The notes: generated by a model not told the origin, from the letters alone. A stretch of DNA of 64,000 nt from Candidatus Gastranaerophilales bacterium (GCA_910587815.1 CAJUNK010000006.1:61803-125802), one strand, 5' to 3'; counted from the first letter of the stretch, positions 1-9,655 are shown. Made by a program: numbers and translations.

Positions 1-737
1 AAGCCTATTTCATATTCAAGCAAGTTTTCATTTTGCAATTCTGAATTAAAATCAGCATTATAAAAACTTCTATTTATTAAAGTATATGGATAGTTTTTCC
101 AAATTTTTTCATCAATATCGGCCTCTTTTTCAGGTACAGCTTTTAATGGCTCTATTTCTCTTGCTTTTATACTTAATAGTAATTCTGAAGGATTTATTTT
201 AGATAATTCACAAAGAATTTCATCCAAATTTCCTTCCGTTATAAAAAATTCTCCAGTTGAAATATCGGCATAGCTGAAACCATATCTATCATTGCTTTTT
301 AGAATAGATGCTATAAAATTATTTTTATTTGAATCAAGAAAATCTTCATCAATCAAGGTACCAGGTGAATATGTTCTCACCACTTCTCTTTCAATAATAT
401 CGCCTTTTTTGACCTCGCTTTTATTTTGAATTTGTTCTACAATTGCAACTTTATATTTTTCTGCCACAAGTTTTGCAATATACACAGTAGCGCTTGTCTT
501 TGGCACACCTGCCATTAAAATCTCGCCAATTTCTGTAAATTTTCTTTTGGTCAATATCACACCACAAGTTTTAGACAGAATATATGCATCTTCAAAATAG
601 GTTTCATAAAAATCACCCAGTCTAAAAAATACAATAGAATCAGCGTTTGCACTTTTTAATTTAAGATATTGTTTTAAAATTTTTGATGCTTTGTTGATAT
701 CAACATCTTTTGATTTAATAAAGTTTTGATATTCCAT
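1..737 (-). CDS. mutS: DNA mismatch repair protein MutS (5' part, runs off the left edge)
   Basis: Translating the minus strand from the ATG at 737 gives 245 open codons to the window edge. The start reads MEYQNFIKSKD and is followed by FFRLGDFYETYFEDA, the MutS domain I block; its F-Y-E triplet matches the mismatch-stacking Phe-x-Glu motif of bacterial MutS1. Further on, ILTKRKF, MAGVPKTSATVYIAKL and VVRTYSPGTLIDE are the usual MutS landmarks up to the connector domain. The protein recognises base mismatches and small loops and recruits MutL. The ATPase half lies outside the window. It is transcribed away from the gene at 803, leaving a 65-base divergent spacer. Confidence 0.95.
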   Translation of the reverse strand, partial: MEYQNFIKSKDVDINKASKILKQYLKLKSANADSIVFFRLGDFYETYFEDAYILSKTCGVILTKRKFTEIGEILMAGVPKTSATVYIAKLVAEKYKVAIVEQIQNKSEVKKGDIIEREVVRTYSPGTLIDEDFLDSNKNNFIASILKSNDRYGFSYADISTGEFFITEGNLDEILCELSKINPSELLLSIKAREIEPLKAVPEKEADIDEKIWKNYPYTLINRSFYNADFNSELQNENLLEYEIG

Positions 738-802
738 ATCTTTTATAATAGAATAAGTATAGTAGCATTGGCAAAACTTTTAAGAATGTGTAGGAGGATT
801 TT

Positions 803-1471
803 ATGGGCTGTTTAAAGGGAATAATCCGCTTAATTGTTATAATTCTTGTTATTATGGGCTTTTTCTATTTTGATGGTCCAGGGTTCATAAAAGAAAGAAT
901 TGATGAATACAGAAGCCCTGCAAAAGAAGTCTTGGTACAAGATGAAAAAGATTTTGGAAATTTAGCCTACACTTCTGATGATTATAAAATTCAAAGATCA
1001 ATTACAATGGGCGGAAAAAGAAAACTTTTAATCACCCACATCCCAAGCAGCCAAAAAATCAGCCTTATTGATATAGGAAACACTACAACGATAAATCAGG
1101 CAGATTTTTACAGCACAAAAATTGATCTTAAATTATATCAAATTATGGATACTGTAAAAAATTATTCTGCGGGAATAAAAGATATTGAAATCACCCAAAG
1201 AGGCACTATTCTTGCAAAAGGAAAAATTGTGCCTTATGTAAATTTCAGTGCAAAATTAAAAATTTTCCCTTTAATTAAGGTAAATGGTACAATTGCAGCC
1301 TATAACACTAAAAATGCAGATGATGGAATTGTAACAAAAATTGGCAAAAAAATTATGCAAACCAAAGAAGATACATCAACAAAAATTGTGCTTTCTGCAA
1401 AAATCTTTAATAATTACAAATTTAATATTACTGAAGATTTGATAAAATCAATAAGTTTTATAGGCATATAG
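803..1471 (+). CDS. Membrane-anchored protein of unknown function
   Basis: 222 residues with a strong ribosome site (aggagg) 7 bases before the ATG. Residues 7-24 form one hydrophobic segment (IIRLIVIILVIMGFFYF), so the protein is probably anchored by its N-terminus with about 195 residues outside. The rest is rich in Lys, Ile and Thr and has a beta-like alternation of hydrophobic and polar residues; it contains no cysteines after the anchor and no motif that I recognise. It lies 17 bases upstream of the ComM-like gene and is probably co-transcribed with it. I do not assign a function. Confidence 0.75.
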   Translation: MGCLKGIIRLIVIILVIMGFFYFDGPGFIKERIDEYRSPAKEVLVQDEKDFGNLAYTSDDYKIQRSITMGGKRKLLITHIPSSQKISLIDIGNTTTINQADFYSTKIDLKLYQIMDTVKNYSAGIKDIEITQRGTILAKGKIVPYVNFSAKLKIFPLIKVNGTIAAYNTKNADDGIVTKIGKKIMQTKEDTSTKIVLSAKIFNNYKFNITEDLIKSISFIGI

Positions 1472-1488
1472 GAATTAATTAATTTTTT

Positions 1489-3045
1489 ATGGTAGTAAAA
1501 ATTTTAAGCGCCGCAACAATCGGCCTTGATGTATTTAAAATAGAGGTAGAGATTGATATTACAAATTCTCTGCCTCAAATTTCAATCATAGGTCTTGGGG
1601 ATGCTGCAATTTCTGAAGCAAAGGAAAGATTAAAGCTTGCCATAAAAAATTCAGGATACACCTTTCCGCAAACAAAAGTGGTTATAAACCTTGCCCCTGC
1701 TGATTTAAAAAAAGAAGGTGCTGCATACGACCTTGCAATGGCAGTAGGCATCCTTGAAAAAGAAGGAATAATAAAAGAAAATTTCACATCTTTAGATAGC
1801 AGCTGCACTTGGCAAAACACCAATACCGCATTTTTAGGGGAACTTTCTCTAGATGGCAGCATAAAACCTGTTTATGGCGTGCTTCCTATTGTTTTTGGAT
1901 TAAAAAATTTAGGAATTAAAAAAGTTATAATCCCTTTTGATAATTTAAAAGAGGCCAGTTTTGCAGATGATATTGAGGTTTTGGGGGCAAAAAATTTAAA
2001 TGAAGTTGTAATGCATCTAAATGATAACGAGCCGTTAAATACTATTAGGCAGAAAATATCTGATTTTATAAAATGCGACAAAGAATATAGCGCCGATTTT
2101 AAATATGTCAAAGGACAAAAATTTGCAAAACGTGCACTTGAAATAGCAGCCGCAGGGGCGCACAATGTGCTTATGTCAGGAAGTCCAGGCTCTGGCAAAA
2201 CCCTTCTTGCAAAAGCTTTTCCATCAATTTTGCCGCCGCTCACTAAAGATGAAGCTATTGAAATCACAAAAATTTATTCTATAGCAGGGCTTTTAGACCA
2301 TAATAATCCTTTAATATCAGAAAGACCAATAAGAGCACCGCATCATAGTGCATCTTCAGTTGGAATCATAGGCGGAGGGTCTAATCCAAAACCAGGAGAA
2401 ATTACCCTTGCACACAGAGGAGTTCTATTTTTAGATGAAATGCCTGAATTTCCTCGCGCAGTGCTTGAAGTTTTAAGACAGCCTGTGGAAGATAACGAAG
2501 TTACAATTTCAAGAGCACAAACAAGTATAAAATACCCTGCAAATTTTATTTTGCTTGGAGCAATGAATCCTTGCCCCTGCGGATATTTAGGAGATAAAAA
2601 AATAGAGTGTAAATGTTCTGATTTTCAAATTAATAGATACAGAGCAAAATTATCCGGCCCTCTTTTAGATAGAATTGACATTCATATAGATGTAGTAAGG
2701 CTGGATGAGGATGAACTTTTAGAACAAAATGCAATTGCAGAATCTTCTGTTGAAATAAGAAAAAGAGTGGCAAAAGCAAGACAAATTCAAAATGAAAGAT
2801 ACAAAAACGAGGGAATTTTTACAAATTCAGAATTGACACCAAAATTAATAAGAAAATATTGTAAAATAACTCCAGAAATCAAAGATATGTTAAAAAATGC
2901 AGCAAAAGCTTTTAATCTTTCAGCACGCGGTTTCGACAGGATTTTAAAGATTTCAAGGACAATAGCAGATTTAGATAATGCAAAAGAAATTTCTGCCTTG
3001 CACATATCACAAGCGCTGCAATTTCGGGGGTATTCAGGGTATTAA
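1489..3045 (+). CDS. comM: YifB/ComM-family Mg-chelatase-like AAA+ ATPase
   Basis: 518 residues, the normal length for the family. The N-terminal S5-like (LonC-type) region starts MVVKILSAATIGLDVFKIEV and includes ISIIGLGDAAISEAKERL. The AAA+ core has Walker A GSPGSGKT at residues 231-238 and Walker B VLFLDEMPEF at 312-321. A cysteine cluster NPCPCGY at 360-366 with a later CKC is the typical YifB zinc-like element. In naturally competent bacteria ComM is a helicase that extends recombination branches of incoming DNA; whether this organism is competent cannot be judged here, although pilT is present at 62.2 kb. The ATG has no strong ribosome site and may be translationally coupled to the preceding gene. 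Confidence 0.93.
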   Translation: MVVKILSAATIGLDVFKIEVEIDITNSLPQISIIGLGDAAISEAKERLKLAIKNSGYTFPQTKVVINLAPADLKKEGAAYDLAMAVGILEKEGIIKENFTSLDSSCTWQNTNTAFLGELSLDGSIKPVYGVLPIVFGLKNLGIKKVIIPFDNLKEASFADDIEVLGAKNLNEVVMHLNDNEPLNTIRQKISDFIKCDKEYSADFKYVKGQKFAKRALEIAAAGAHNVLMSGSPGSGKTLLAKAFPSILPPLTKDEAIEITKIYSIAGLLDHNNPLISERPIRAPHHSASSVGIIGGGSNPKPGEITLAHRGVLFLDEMPEFPRAVLEVLRQPVEDNEVTISRAQTSIKYPANFILLGAMNPCPCGYLGDKKIECKCSDFQINRYRAKLSGPLLDRIDIHIDVVRLDEDELLEQNAIAESSVEIRKRVAKARQIQNERYKNEGIFTNSELTPKLIRKYCKITPEIKDMLKNAAKAFNLSARGFDRILKISRTIADLDNAKEISALHISQALQFRGYSGY

Positions 3046-3167
3046 TTTTTAGCATAGGCCGTCTTATGATTCCGTATGGGGAATGTGAAGATTTATGAAA
3101 ATTACTTATAATTTCTTTATGATTTTAAGGTTTTTATAATTTTTAAGGAAACGAGGTAACTTTTTTT

Positions 3168-3593
3168 ATGAAAAATTGGATTATTGTACTTTTAATATTT
3201 GTAGTCCCATTGGGTGTATTTATCTATTTAGAAAGCAATGCAGGAAAAACCATTGCAAAAGAAGCCACAAATACCATTAGCACTGTGGCAAACACTATGA
3301 CAAAAACTAATTCAAAACCAAGAATGCTAAAATTCTTCTCCCCAATGTGTTCTGATTGCAAAAAAATCTCTAAAGAAATGGCAAACATTCCATCAGACTA
3401 TGAAGATGTTGTAGTTTTTGAGGAAATCAATGTATCTGATGGTTCAAAAGCAAGCAACGAAGCTGTTAAAACATACAATGTAACAGTAGTGCCAACACTT
3501 ATTTTTGTTTCAAAAAATGGTGAAGTAATACAAAAAAGTGAAGGCTTTTTAACCGAAAAAGAAATCAGAACAAGCTTAAATAGTTTAAAGTAA
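3168..3593 (+). CDS. Membrane-anchored thioredoxin-like protein
   Basis: 141 residues. Residues 4-21 are a membrane anchor (WIIVLLIFVVPLGVFIYL) and the remainder is a thioredoxin fold. The redox pair is C61-S-D-C64 (PMCSDCKKI), not the CGPC of cytoplasmic thioredoxin, and the cis-proline loop is VTVVPTLIFV around P109. The gene is followed 19 bases later by a CcdA-type electron carrier, so the two probably form an extracytoplasmic thiol reduction pathway: CcdA passes electrons across the membrane to this anchored thioredoxin. The final acceptor (cytochrome c, disulfide isomerase or another protein) cannot be read from the sequence. Confidence 0.88.
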   Translation: MKNWIIVLLIFVVPLGVFIYLESNAGKTIAKEATNTISTVANTMTKTNSKPRMLKFFSPMCSDCKKISKEMANIPSDYEDVVVFEEINVSDGSKASNEAVKTYNVTVVPTLIFVSKNGEVIQKSEGFLTEKEIRTSLNSLK

Positions 3594-3612
3594 TAATTTA
3601 AAGGATATAAAA

Positions 3613-4350
3613 ATGCAGGAATTTATTCAAGAACTATCCACAAAAATGCAAACGGGCGAATTTTCAATGATATTTTTATTCGCATCATTTTTAGGTGGCA
3701 TAATAGCATCGCTCAGCCCATGTTCTCTTGGCGTATTGCCAATCATAGCAGCTTATGTGGGTGGATATGGAGAAACAGAAAATGAAGGAAAATTTTCTGC
3801 AAACTTTAAAACATTCCTGCAATTATTATCCTTTGTGTTTGGTCTTTCTTTAGTTTTAACTGCAATTGGCATCATTTGCGCCCTTACAGGAAAAGCTTTC
3901 GCATCATTTAACGCAACATCATATTTTGTATTAATTATGGCATCTTTAATTTTAGTGATGGGCTTAAATTTAATAGGTGTGCTTGAATTACAAATGCCCG
4001 TAATTGTAAAGAAAATGCCAAAATCAAAGGGAAATAGCCTATTTTTATACCCACTTTTAGTTGGAGCACTTTTTGCATTGGCTTCAAGCCCTTGCTCTAC
4101 ACCAATTTTAGCAGGCATTATGGGTTTTGCCGCATTATCGCAGAATTTATTTTATGCGGCCTTGATGCTTTTTATTTTTGCATTAGGACAAGGGGTGATT
4201 ATAGTATTAATAGGGCTTTCAGCTTCATTTTTAAAAAATGCAAAACGCTTTAGCATAATGGGGGAAATTTTACTTAAAATTTCAGGCGTACTTTTAATAT
4301 TATCCGCCATATTCCTATATTACAAAGTATTTTCAAGGTTTATTGGATAA
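3613..4350 (+). CDS. ccdA: CcdA/DsbD-type membrane thiol-disulfide electron carrier
   Basis: 245 residues with about six hydrophobic segments. The two family signatures are both present: ASLSPCSLGVLP with C37 and ALASSPCSTPILAG with C161. These two membrane cysteines shuttle electrons from cytoplasmic thioredoxin to an external acceptor, here presumably the anchored thioredoxin encoded just upstream. The length matches the short CcdA form without the extra DsbD periplasmic domains. It converges on the atp operon with only 48 bases between the stop codons; that gap is T-rich but holds no strong hairpin. Confidence 0.92.
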   Translation: MQEFIQELSTKMQTGEFSMIFLFASFLGGIIASLSPCSLGVLPIIAAYVGGYGETENEGKFSANFKTFLQLLSFVFGLSLVLTAIGIICALTGKAFASFNATSYFVLIMASLILVMGLNLIGVLELQMPVIVKKMPKSKGNSLFLYPLLVGALFALASSPCSTPILAGIMGFAALSQNLFYAALMLFIFALGQGVIIVLIGLSASFLKNAKRFSIMGEILLKISGVLLILSAIFLYYKVFSRFIG

Positions 4351-4398
4351 GGTTGAATTATCATTTGCCTTTTTTATTTTTTATAATTCATAAAATAA

Positions 4399-5415
4399 TT
4401 ATTTACTCATACTTGCGCCGATAACTTCAGTTAATTCCTGGGTAATACTCTCTTGGCGAACCTTATTGTATTGGACAGTAAGTGTTTTTATCATATCTTC
4501 TGCATTGTTTGTGGCAGCACTCATAGCTGTCATCCTTGAAGATAATTCACTTGCCTGTGCTTCAAGCATAGTTTGATAGATAATATTTGTTATATACATA
4601 GGAACAATCTTTTGCAAAACACATTCAGAACATGGTAAAAATTCCATAATAGAATCAATTTTCACATGGTGCTCATAGCTGACATTATGTTCTTTGTCAA
4701 ATTCTTCCCTGTGGAATTTTTTTACCTTAGCACTTGACCTTGTACCCGCTTTCACGCCTATTTCATTCATTTCATCATCGCTGTGAATAATCGCAGGTAA
4801 AAGTGTCCAATCTTCCACCTTATAGGTCATTGTGTTTATATATCTTGTTGTAATAAGTTCAATCCTATCTATCCTATCTTCAACATAATCGCTTGCTAAA
4901 TCTTCAGCCACAATTTTAGCTGAACTTACATTTAAATCATCCAAAATGCCAGTATAGATTTCTTTAATTTCAAAATCAAGATTTTTCTTTGCATTTTTCA
5001 ATGGTGCGACGGTTTTTTGCCCCACAAGATATAAAACCACCTTTTTATTTTCGGTATTCAATTCTTTAATTCTGTTTAAAGTAAACCTTACAATATTAGC
5101 GCTATAGGCACCAGCAAGGCCTTTATTTGATGAAATAACTACAAGCGCCACAGTATCAACTTCTCTTGCATTTAAAAGGGCGGGATAATTATCAATAGCA
5201 TATTTGGTTTTAATTTCATCAAAAGTTTTTTTGCCGATTTCATCGTACACTTTTATAAACATACGATAAAGTTCATACGTAAATGGACGGGACATTTTTA
5301 CCATATTTTCGGCCTTTTTTACCTTTGCAGCCGCCACCATCTTCATTGCACGTGTGATTTTTTGCGTATTTTTGATACTTGATATTCTATCTTTGATGTT
5401 TCTTAAATTTGCCAT
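4399..5415 (-). CDS. atpG: F1Fo ATP synthase gamma subunit
   Basis: 338 residues (called AtpC in cyanobacteria). The N-terminal helix MANLRNIKDRISSIKNTQKI and the C-terminal RQESITQELTEVIGASMSK are the conserved coiled-coil shaft. It is longer than the roughly 286-residue proteobacterial and 315-residue cyanobacterial subunits; the extra residues lie in the middle region, including a charged stretch near residues 215-250. The central helical region VEDRIDRIELITTRYINTMTY is normal. It is the last gene of the operon, 6 bases after atpA. The subunit rotates in the catalytic hexamer and couples proton flow to ATP synthesis. Confidence 0.95.
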   Translation of the reverse strand: MANLRNIKDRISSIKNTQKITRAMKMVAAAKVKKAENMVKMSRPFTYELYRMFIKVYDEIGKKTFDEIKTKYAIDNYPALLNAREVDTVALVVISSNKGLAGAYSANIVRFTLNRIKELNTENKKVVLYLVGQKTVAPLKNAKKNLDFEIKEIYTGILDDLNVSSAKIVAEDLASDYVEDRIDRIELITTRYINTMTYKVEDWTLLPAIIHSDDEMNEIGVKAGTRSSAKVKKFHREEFDKEHNVSYEHHVKIDSIMEFLPCSECVLQKIVPMYITNIIYQTMLEAQASELSSRMTAMSAATNNAEDMIKTLTVQYNKVRQESITQELTEVIGASMSK

Positions 5416-5421
5416 AATTTT

Positions 5422-6942
5422 TTACTTTTTAAATATAGTATTTGTAAAGGTTTCAAGATGTTCGCATAAAAGTTTTTTATCTTCATCCTCAAGTTTTGCA
5501 CCCTGATTTAGTTTTGTTTCTAATTCAGGCAGATTGGATGAAAAATATTCAAACCATTGATTTTTATATTCTTGTATTTTTGAATTTTCAATATTATCCA
5601 AAAATCCCTCATTTCCTGCAAATAATATTGAAACCTGTTTTGCAGCACTTAGTGGTTTATATTGGGGCTGAATTAAAATTTGGGTTAATTTTTCACCCTT
5701 TAATAGCTGTGCTTTTGTTGCAGCATCTAAATCTGATGCAAATTGTGCAAAGGCTTCAAGTTCACGATATTGTGCTAAATCCAGCCTTAATTGGCCTGCC
5801 ACCTGCTTTACACCTTTAGTTTGTGCAGCACCCCCTACACGTGAAACTGAAATACCAGCATTAATTGCAGGTCTTTGCCCCGAATTAAAGAGGTTTGTTT
5901 CTAAAAATATCTGTCCGTCTGTAATTGAGATAACGTTTGTCGGGATATAGGCTGAAACGTCTCCTGCCTGAGTTTCAATGATTGGAAGAGCAGTGATAGA
6001 GCCTCCGCCAAGTTCATCAGATAATTTACATGCGCGCTCTAAAAGCCTTGAATGGAGATAGAAAACATCCCCAGGGTACGCTTCACGGCCAGATGGGCGC
6101 TTTAATAATAAACTCATAGAACGATAGGCCTGAGCGTGTTTTGTCAAATCATCATAGATAATAAGACAGTGGCGGCCCTGTTCTAAAAATTCTTCTGCCA
6201 TAGCGCATCCTGCATAAGGCGCTATGTATTGAAGCGGGGCTGAATCATCCGCAGAGGCTGAAACAATGATAGTATAATCCATTGCGCCATTTTCTTCCAA
6301 AGTTTTTGCAAGTTGTGCTACTGTGGATTTTTTCTGCCCTATTGCAACATAGATACAGATTACATCTTCATTTTTTTGATTAATAATTGTATCAAGTGCA
6401 ATTGCAGTTTTTCCTGTTTGCCTATCCCCAATGATTAATTCCCTTTGTCCGCGGCCAATAGGGGTTAGGGCATCAATTGCAGTAAGCCCTGTTTGAAGCG
6501 GCTGATGCACGGATTTTCTAGAGATAATACCTGGCGCAATACGCTCTATCGGGCGGGTTTTATCAAACTTTATTTCATCTTTACCATCAAGAGGTTTCCC
6601 TGTGGGGTCAACTATTCTTCCGATTAAATTATCCCCCACAGGAACGGATGCTATCCTTCCTGTGGCTTTAACGTTCATTCCTTCTTTAATTTGGGTGTAA
6701 TCTCCTAAAATTACAACACCCACATTGTCTTCTTCAAGGTTTAAAGCTATACCCAGAGTGCCTTTGCCATCTTCAAATTCCACAAGCTCAGATGACATAA
6801 CATTTTTTAGGCCGTATATCCTTGAAATACCATCTCCTACCTCAATTACAACTCCTGTATTTGAAACTTCAAGGCCGCTATTATAATTTTCAATCCTTGA
6901 TTTTATTATATTTGAAATTTCACTTGCGCAAATTTCCTGCAT
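5422..6942 (-). CDS. atpA: F1Fo ATP synthase alpha subunit
   Basis: 506 residues, normal length. The P-loop GDRQTGKT lies at residues 172-179, and VHQPLQTGLTAIDALTPIGR and the later SVSRVGGAAQTK are diagnostic of alpha rather than beta. It forms the non-catalytic nucleotide sites of the F1 head. The beta and epsilon genes are not in this window; in cyanobacteria they also sit in a separate operon. It begins 5 bases after atpH within the same operon. Confidence 0.97.
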   Translation of the reverse strand: MQEICASEISNIIKSRIENYNSGLEVSNTGVVIEVGDGISRIYGLKNVMSSELVEFEDGKGTLGIALNLEEDNVGVVILGDYTQIKEGMNVKATGRIASVPVGDNLIGRIVDPTGKPLDGKDEIKFDKTRPIERIAPGIISRKSVHQPLQTGLTAIDALTPIGRGQRELIIGDRQTGKTAIALDTIINQKNEDVICIYVAIGQKKSTVAQLAKTLEENGAMDYTIIVSASADDSAPLQYIAPYAGCAMAEEFLEQGRHCLIIYDDLTKHAQAYRSMSLLLKRPSGREAYPGDVFYLHSRLLERACKLSDELGGGSITALPIIETQAGDVSAYIPTNVISITDGQIFLETNLFNSGQRPAINAGISVSRVGGAAQTKGVKQVAGQLRLDLAQYRELEAFAQFASDLDAATKAQLLKGEKLTQILIQPQYKPLSAAKQVSILFAGNEGFLDNIENSKIQEYKNQWFEYFSSNLPELETKLNQGAKLEDEDKKLLCEHLETFTNTIFKK

Positions 6943-6947
6943 AGTTT

Positions 6948-7526
6948 TTACCTTTCATATCTATCTTTTAGGGTTTTTAGATTTTCAATTCTTTTTTTCA
7001 CACTTAAATCTATCACTGTATCATTTATCTTTATTACTATTCCGCCCAAAATATTTTTATCAATGGAAAATTCGGGCAAAATTTCTTTTCCCGTCTTTTG
7101 TTTTAATTTATCTAAAAGCGCAAATTTTTCATTTTCACTAAGTTCTATAACACTTGTTATACTTGCTCTTAGAGCATTTTTACTTTCATTAATATCATCT
7201 TGCAGGCATTTTACAATTTCAGGTAGGATAATAAATCTATTATTTTCAATAAGCAAATTTAAAAAATTTAAAACACAATTTTGAAGAGGAGTTTTAGTTT
7301 GCATACATATTTTAGAAAAAATTTCAGATAAAACAGCGGTTTTATCCTCTTTTTTAATCACAGGGCTATTTAAAAAAGTATAAAGTTCTTCATTTTGATT
7401 TATAGTATTTAAAATAAACTGCATAACATCGTATATTTCTTGCACATCAAAAGATTCTGCCGTCTCCATCAGGGCGAGGGCATATCTTTTTGCAGGTTTT
7501 AGATTTTTTAAGATACTTTCTGTCAT
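6948..7526 (-). CDS. atpH: F1Fo ATP synthase delta subunit
   Basis: 192 residues, called AtpD in cyanobacteria. AKRYALALMETAES near the N-terminus and the C-terminal INDTVIDLSVKKRIENLKT, corresponding to the family GG-x-VI-x-DG-x-I-D-x-S pattern, identify delta/OSCP, the clamp linking the peripheral stalk to F1. The usual last glycine-aspartate is replaced (ILGGIVIKINDTVIDLSV keeps the frame of the motif). The start at 7526 follows atpF by 3 bases. Confidence 0.9.
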   Translation of the reverse strand: MTESILKNLKPAKRYALALMETAESFDVQEIYDVMQFILNTINQNEELYTFLNSPVIKKEDKTAVLSEIFSKICMQTKTPLQNCVLNFLNLLIENNRFIILPEIVKCLQDDINESKNALRASITSVIELSENEKFALLDKLKQKTGKEILPEFSIDKNILGGIVIKINDTVIDLSVKKRIENLKTLKDRYER

Positions 7527-7529
7527 TAT

Positions 7530-8051
7530 TTAAAACTTTATCTTTTCTATTTTGTCAATTTCTTCAATGCTTTTTTCAATGAATTTTCTTTGCAATTGAT
7601 TATTTTCATCATTTTGGATACGGTTTTTAATTTCTTTTTCTGCCTTGTTTAAAATTTCATCTAAAATTTCAGAAGCAGAATCATTTTTTGTTTTTTTAAT
7701 GTTGTTTTCTATCTGTGCACTGCATTTTTCATCCAAAAGCTTTTCTTCTTTTTCTATTTGAACCTGGGCAGTTTTTTGCATATTTTCAGCACCGGTATTT
7801 GCTTTGCTCAATATTTCATCTTTTTCTAATTGCAAATTTTTGGTACTTCTTTTTGCCTCTTTATATTCTTTAATAGCATTTTGCGCCGCTTCAGAACTTG
7901 TCATAACAGATGTTTTAATATCATCAGCCATTTTATCAAAAATAGCACCTAATTTTGCCTTTTTAAAAATCAGAGTCAAAATTGAGACCATAATTATAAA
8001 ATTAATCAGGTTTGATTCTAAAATTCTTTGGTATAAAGTAAGTTCGTGCAT
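7530..8051 (-). CDS. atpF: F1Fo ATP synthase b subunit
   Basis: 173 residues: a single membrane segment near residues 15-28 (NFIIMVSILTLIF) followed by a long, highly charged coiled coil (Lys/Glu/Ala/Gln rich) that makes the peripheral stalk. It follows a second, shorter b-type gene, so the enzyme probably has a b/b' heterodimer, as in cyanobacteria and other phototroph relatives. The b versus b' assignment rests on gene order (b' first, b second), because primary sequence similarity in this family is weak. Confidence 0.86.
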   Translation of the reverse strand: MHELTLYQRILESNLINFIIMVSILTLIFKKAKLGAIFDKMADDIKTSVMTSSEAAQNAIKEYKEAKRSTKNLQLEKDEILSKANTGAENMQKTAQVQIEKEEKLLDEKCSAQIENNIKKTKNDSASEILDEILNKAEKEIKNRIQNDENNQLQRKFIEKSIEEIDKIEKIKF

Positions 8052-8059
8052 TTTTTACC

Positions 8060-8488
8060 TTATCCTTCCTCATCCAAAATTTTAGAAACTGCCAATTTTA
8101 CGTATGTTTCCATCTCTTGTTTTAGTTCATCTTTAACGTTTTGTTTATTTTGATGAAGTTCATCTAAATTTTTTGAAAGTTTATTTTGAATTTCATCCTT
8201 TTTATTCTGAAGTGCAAATTCCTTATCAGCTTTTGTTTTTATCTGCATATCTTTTAGAATATTTGATGCTTCAAGTTTTGCACCAAAAATTTCATCTTCT
8301 TTTGCCTTTAGGGTATCTTGCGCTTTTTGTTTAGAACTTGTTACAATACTTAAATTTTTGTCATAAAACTTTTGCCTTTCACTTATTATTTTTGTGACAG
8401 GCTTGTATAATATCAAATTCATCAGAAAAACAAAGATGATGAAGCTGATTAGTGCAAAAATAAATGTTCCGTCAAATTCTAAAAGCAT
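8060..8488 (-). CDS. atpF2: F1Fo ATP synthase b' subunit (second b-type stalk protein)
   Basis: 142 residues: an N-terminal membrane segment (FIFALISFIIFVFLMNLILY, residues 9-28) followed by a Lys/Gln/Asp-rich coiled coil. The block NLILYKPVTKIISER resembles the b-family sequence just after the membrane helix. Its position between atpE and the other b gene is that of cyanobacterial atpG (b'). The presence of two non-identical b genes in this order is one of the best clues to the lineage of the organism. Confidence 0.86.
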   Translation of the reverse strand: MLLEFDGTFIFALISFIIFVFLMNLILYKPVTKIISERQKFYDKNLSIVTSSKQKAQDTLKAKEDEIFGAKLEASNILKDMQIKTKADKEFALQNKKDEIQNKLSKNLDELHQNKQNVKDELKQEMETYVKLAVSKILDEEG

Positions 8489-8509
8489 TTATAAATTCCT
8501 TTTAGCCTT

Positions 8510-8743
8510 TTATTTGATTACAAATGCAATTAAGATTACAACAAGAAGTGCATAGATTGCACATGCTTCAATAAGACCTGCGCCAATATAAAAATATTTA
8601 GAAATTTGGCCTTCAGCTTCAGGTTGTCTTGCAATACTTTCAATAATAGCTTTTGTTGCAAGTGCAAGGCCAATGCCAGGGCCTAATACACCAAGGCCGA
8701 TTGCAATACCCATTGATAATAATTTTACTGCTGCTGTTTCCAT
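8510..8743 (-). CDS. atpE: F1Fo ATP synthase c subunit
   Basis: 77 residues forming a two-helix hairpin with the loop ARQPEAEGQI at residues 38-47. The ion-binding carboxylate is E59 in AGLIEACAIYALLV. The positions that coordinate sodium in Na+-type rings (a Gln in helix 1 and Ser-Thr after the Glu) are here Leu26 and Ala60-Cys61, so a proton-type ring is more likely. The N-terminal helix carries the glycine-rich GLGVLGPGIGLALAT packing motif. Confidence 0.96.
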   Translation of the reverse strand: METAAVKLLSMGIAIGLGVLGPGIGLALATKAIIESIARQPEAEGQISKYFYIGAGLIEACAIYALLVVILIAFVIK

Positions 8744-8767
8744 TTTATTTTCTCCTTACTTTAATTT

Positions 8768-9556
8768 CTAATGATTTTTTGCTGTTGCAGTTTCTATGTA
8801 TGCTGCTGTAAGCAAAGTAAATACTAATGCCTGGATAAATGCCACAAAAAGTTCAAAAAACATAATGGGCAAAGGCAAGAGCGAACCTAAAAATAAACCT
8901 ATATTATAAACCCATGAAGCTGGCAAAAGCCCATGAAGGAAATTTTGGGTAAATTGCGAAATAGATTCAGGCGTCAAAAGCATAAATACTAGGCCTCCAA
9001 GCACCATAATTAAAATTTCACCAGCTAAAATATTAGCAAAAAGCCGGACTGCAAGGGTCAATGGCCTTGTAAAATCTTCAAGTATATTAAATGGCGTCAT
9101 AAAAAGCATTGGTTTAAAGTAGTGTTTAAAATAAGAAAGCCCTTTTTCATTAATCCCTTGATATATATAATAAATCAAAACAAAAACAGCAAGGGCTGCT
9201 GTCACATTAATATCATTTGTTGGAGATGCAAATTCACCTTGATGAAGATGAATTAATTTCCAAGGCAATTGCCCTATCATATTTCCAAGGATAATGAATA
9301 AAAACAGAGACATTAAAAGTGTGGCATTTGCACCGGTACTTTTACCCAAAGATTTTGTCATCCCGACAAAAATGCTTACGATATTTTCAAACACTGCCTG
9401 AAATTTATTTGGAATAAGTTTTAAATTAACTGATGCAATTAAAGACAAAAGAAGAATAAAACCCATCACAGTCCACATTGTGATTAATGTATCAAGGTGT
9501 ACATTCATCCCAAAAATGTTTACTATCCAATGTTCTCCTATATGAAATTCCATCAA
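8768..9556 (-). CDS. atpB: F1Fo ATP synthase a subunit
   Basis: 262 residues, polytopic. The half-channel helix LTLAVRLFANILAGEIL carries the essential Arg, and the C-terminal FELFVAFIQALVFTLLTAAY is the conserved final helix. It is the first gene of the a-c-b'-b-delta-alpha-gamma operon; no atpI-like gene precedes it. Upstream on the minus strand, TATAAT at 9605-9600 is a fair -10 box about 45 bases before the start, but I see no good -35 box. Confidence 0.96.
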   Translation of the reverse strand: MMEFHIGEHWIVNIFGMNVHLDTLITMWTVMGFILLLSLIASVNLKLIPNKFQAVFENIVSIFVGMTKSLGKSTGANATLLMSLFLFIILGNMIGQLPWKLIHLHQGEFASPTNDINVTAALAVFVLIYYIYQGINEKGLSYFKHYFKPMLFMTPFNILEDFTRPLTLAVRLFANILAGEILIMVLGGLVFMLLTPESISQFTQNFLHGLLPASWVYNIGLFLGSLLPLPIMFFELFVAFIQALVFTLLTAAYIETATAKNH

Positions 9557-9655
9557 TATCCTTTTTAACTATTTAAAAAGCCTTGTGTCTTTTATACAAA
9601 TTATATAACAAATAATATAAAAGATGCAGATTTTAATTTAAATAGCCCCTGTATG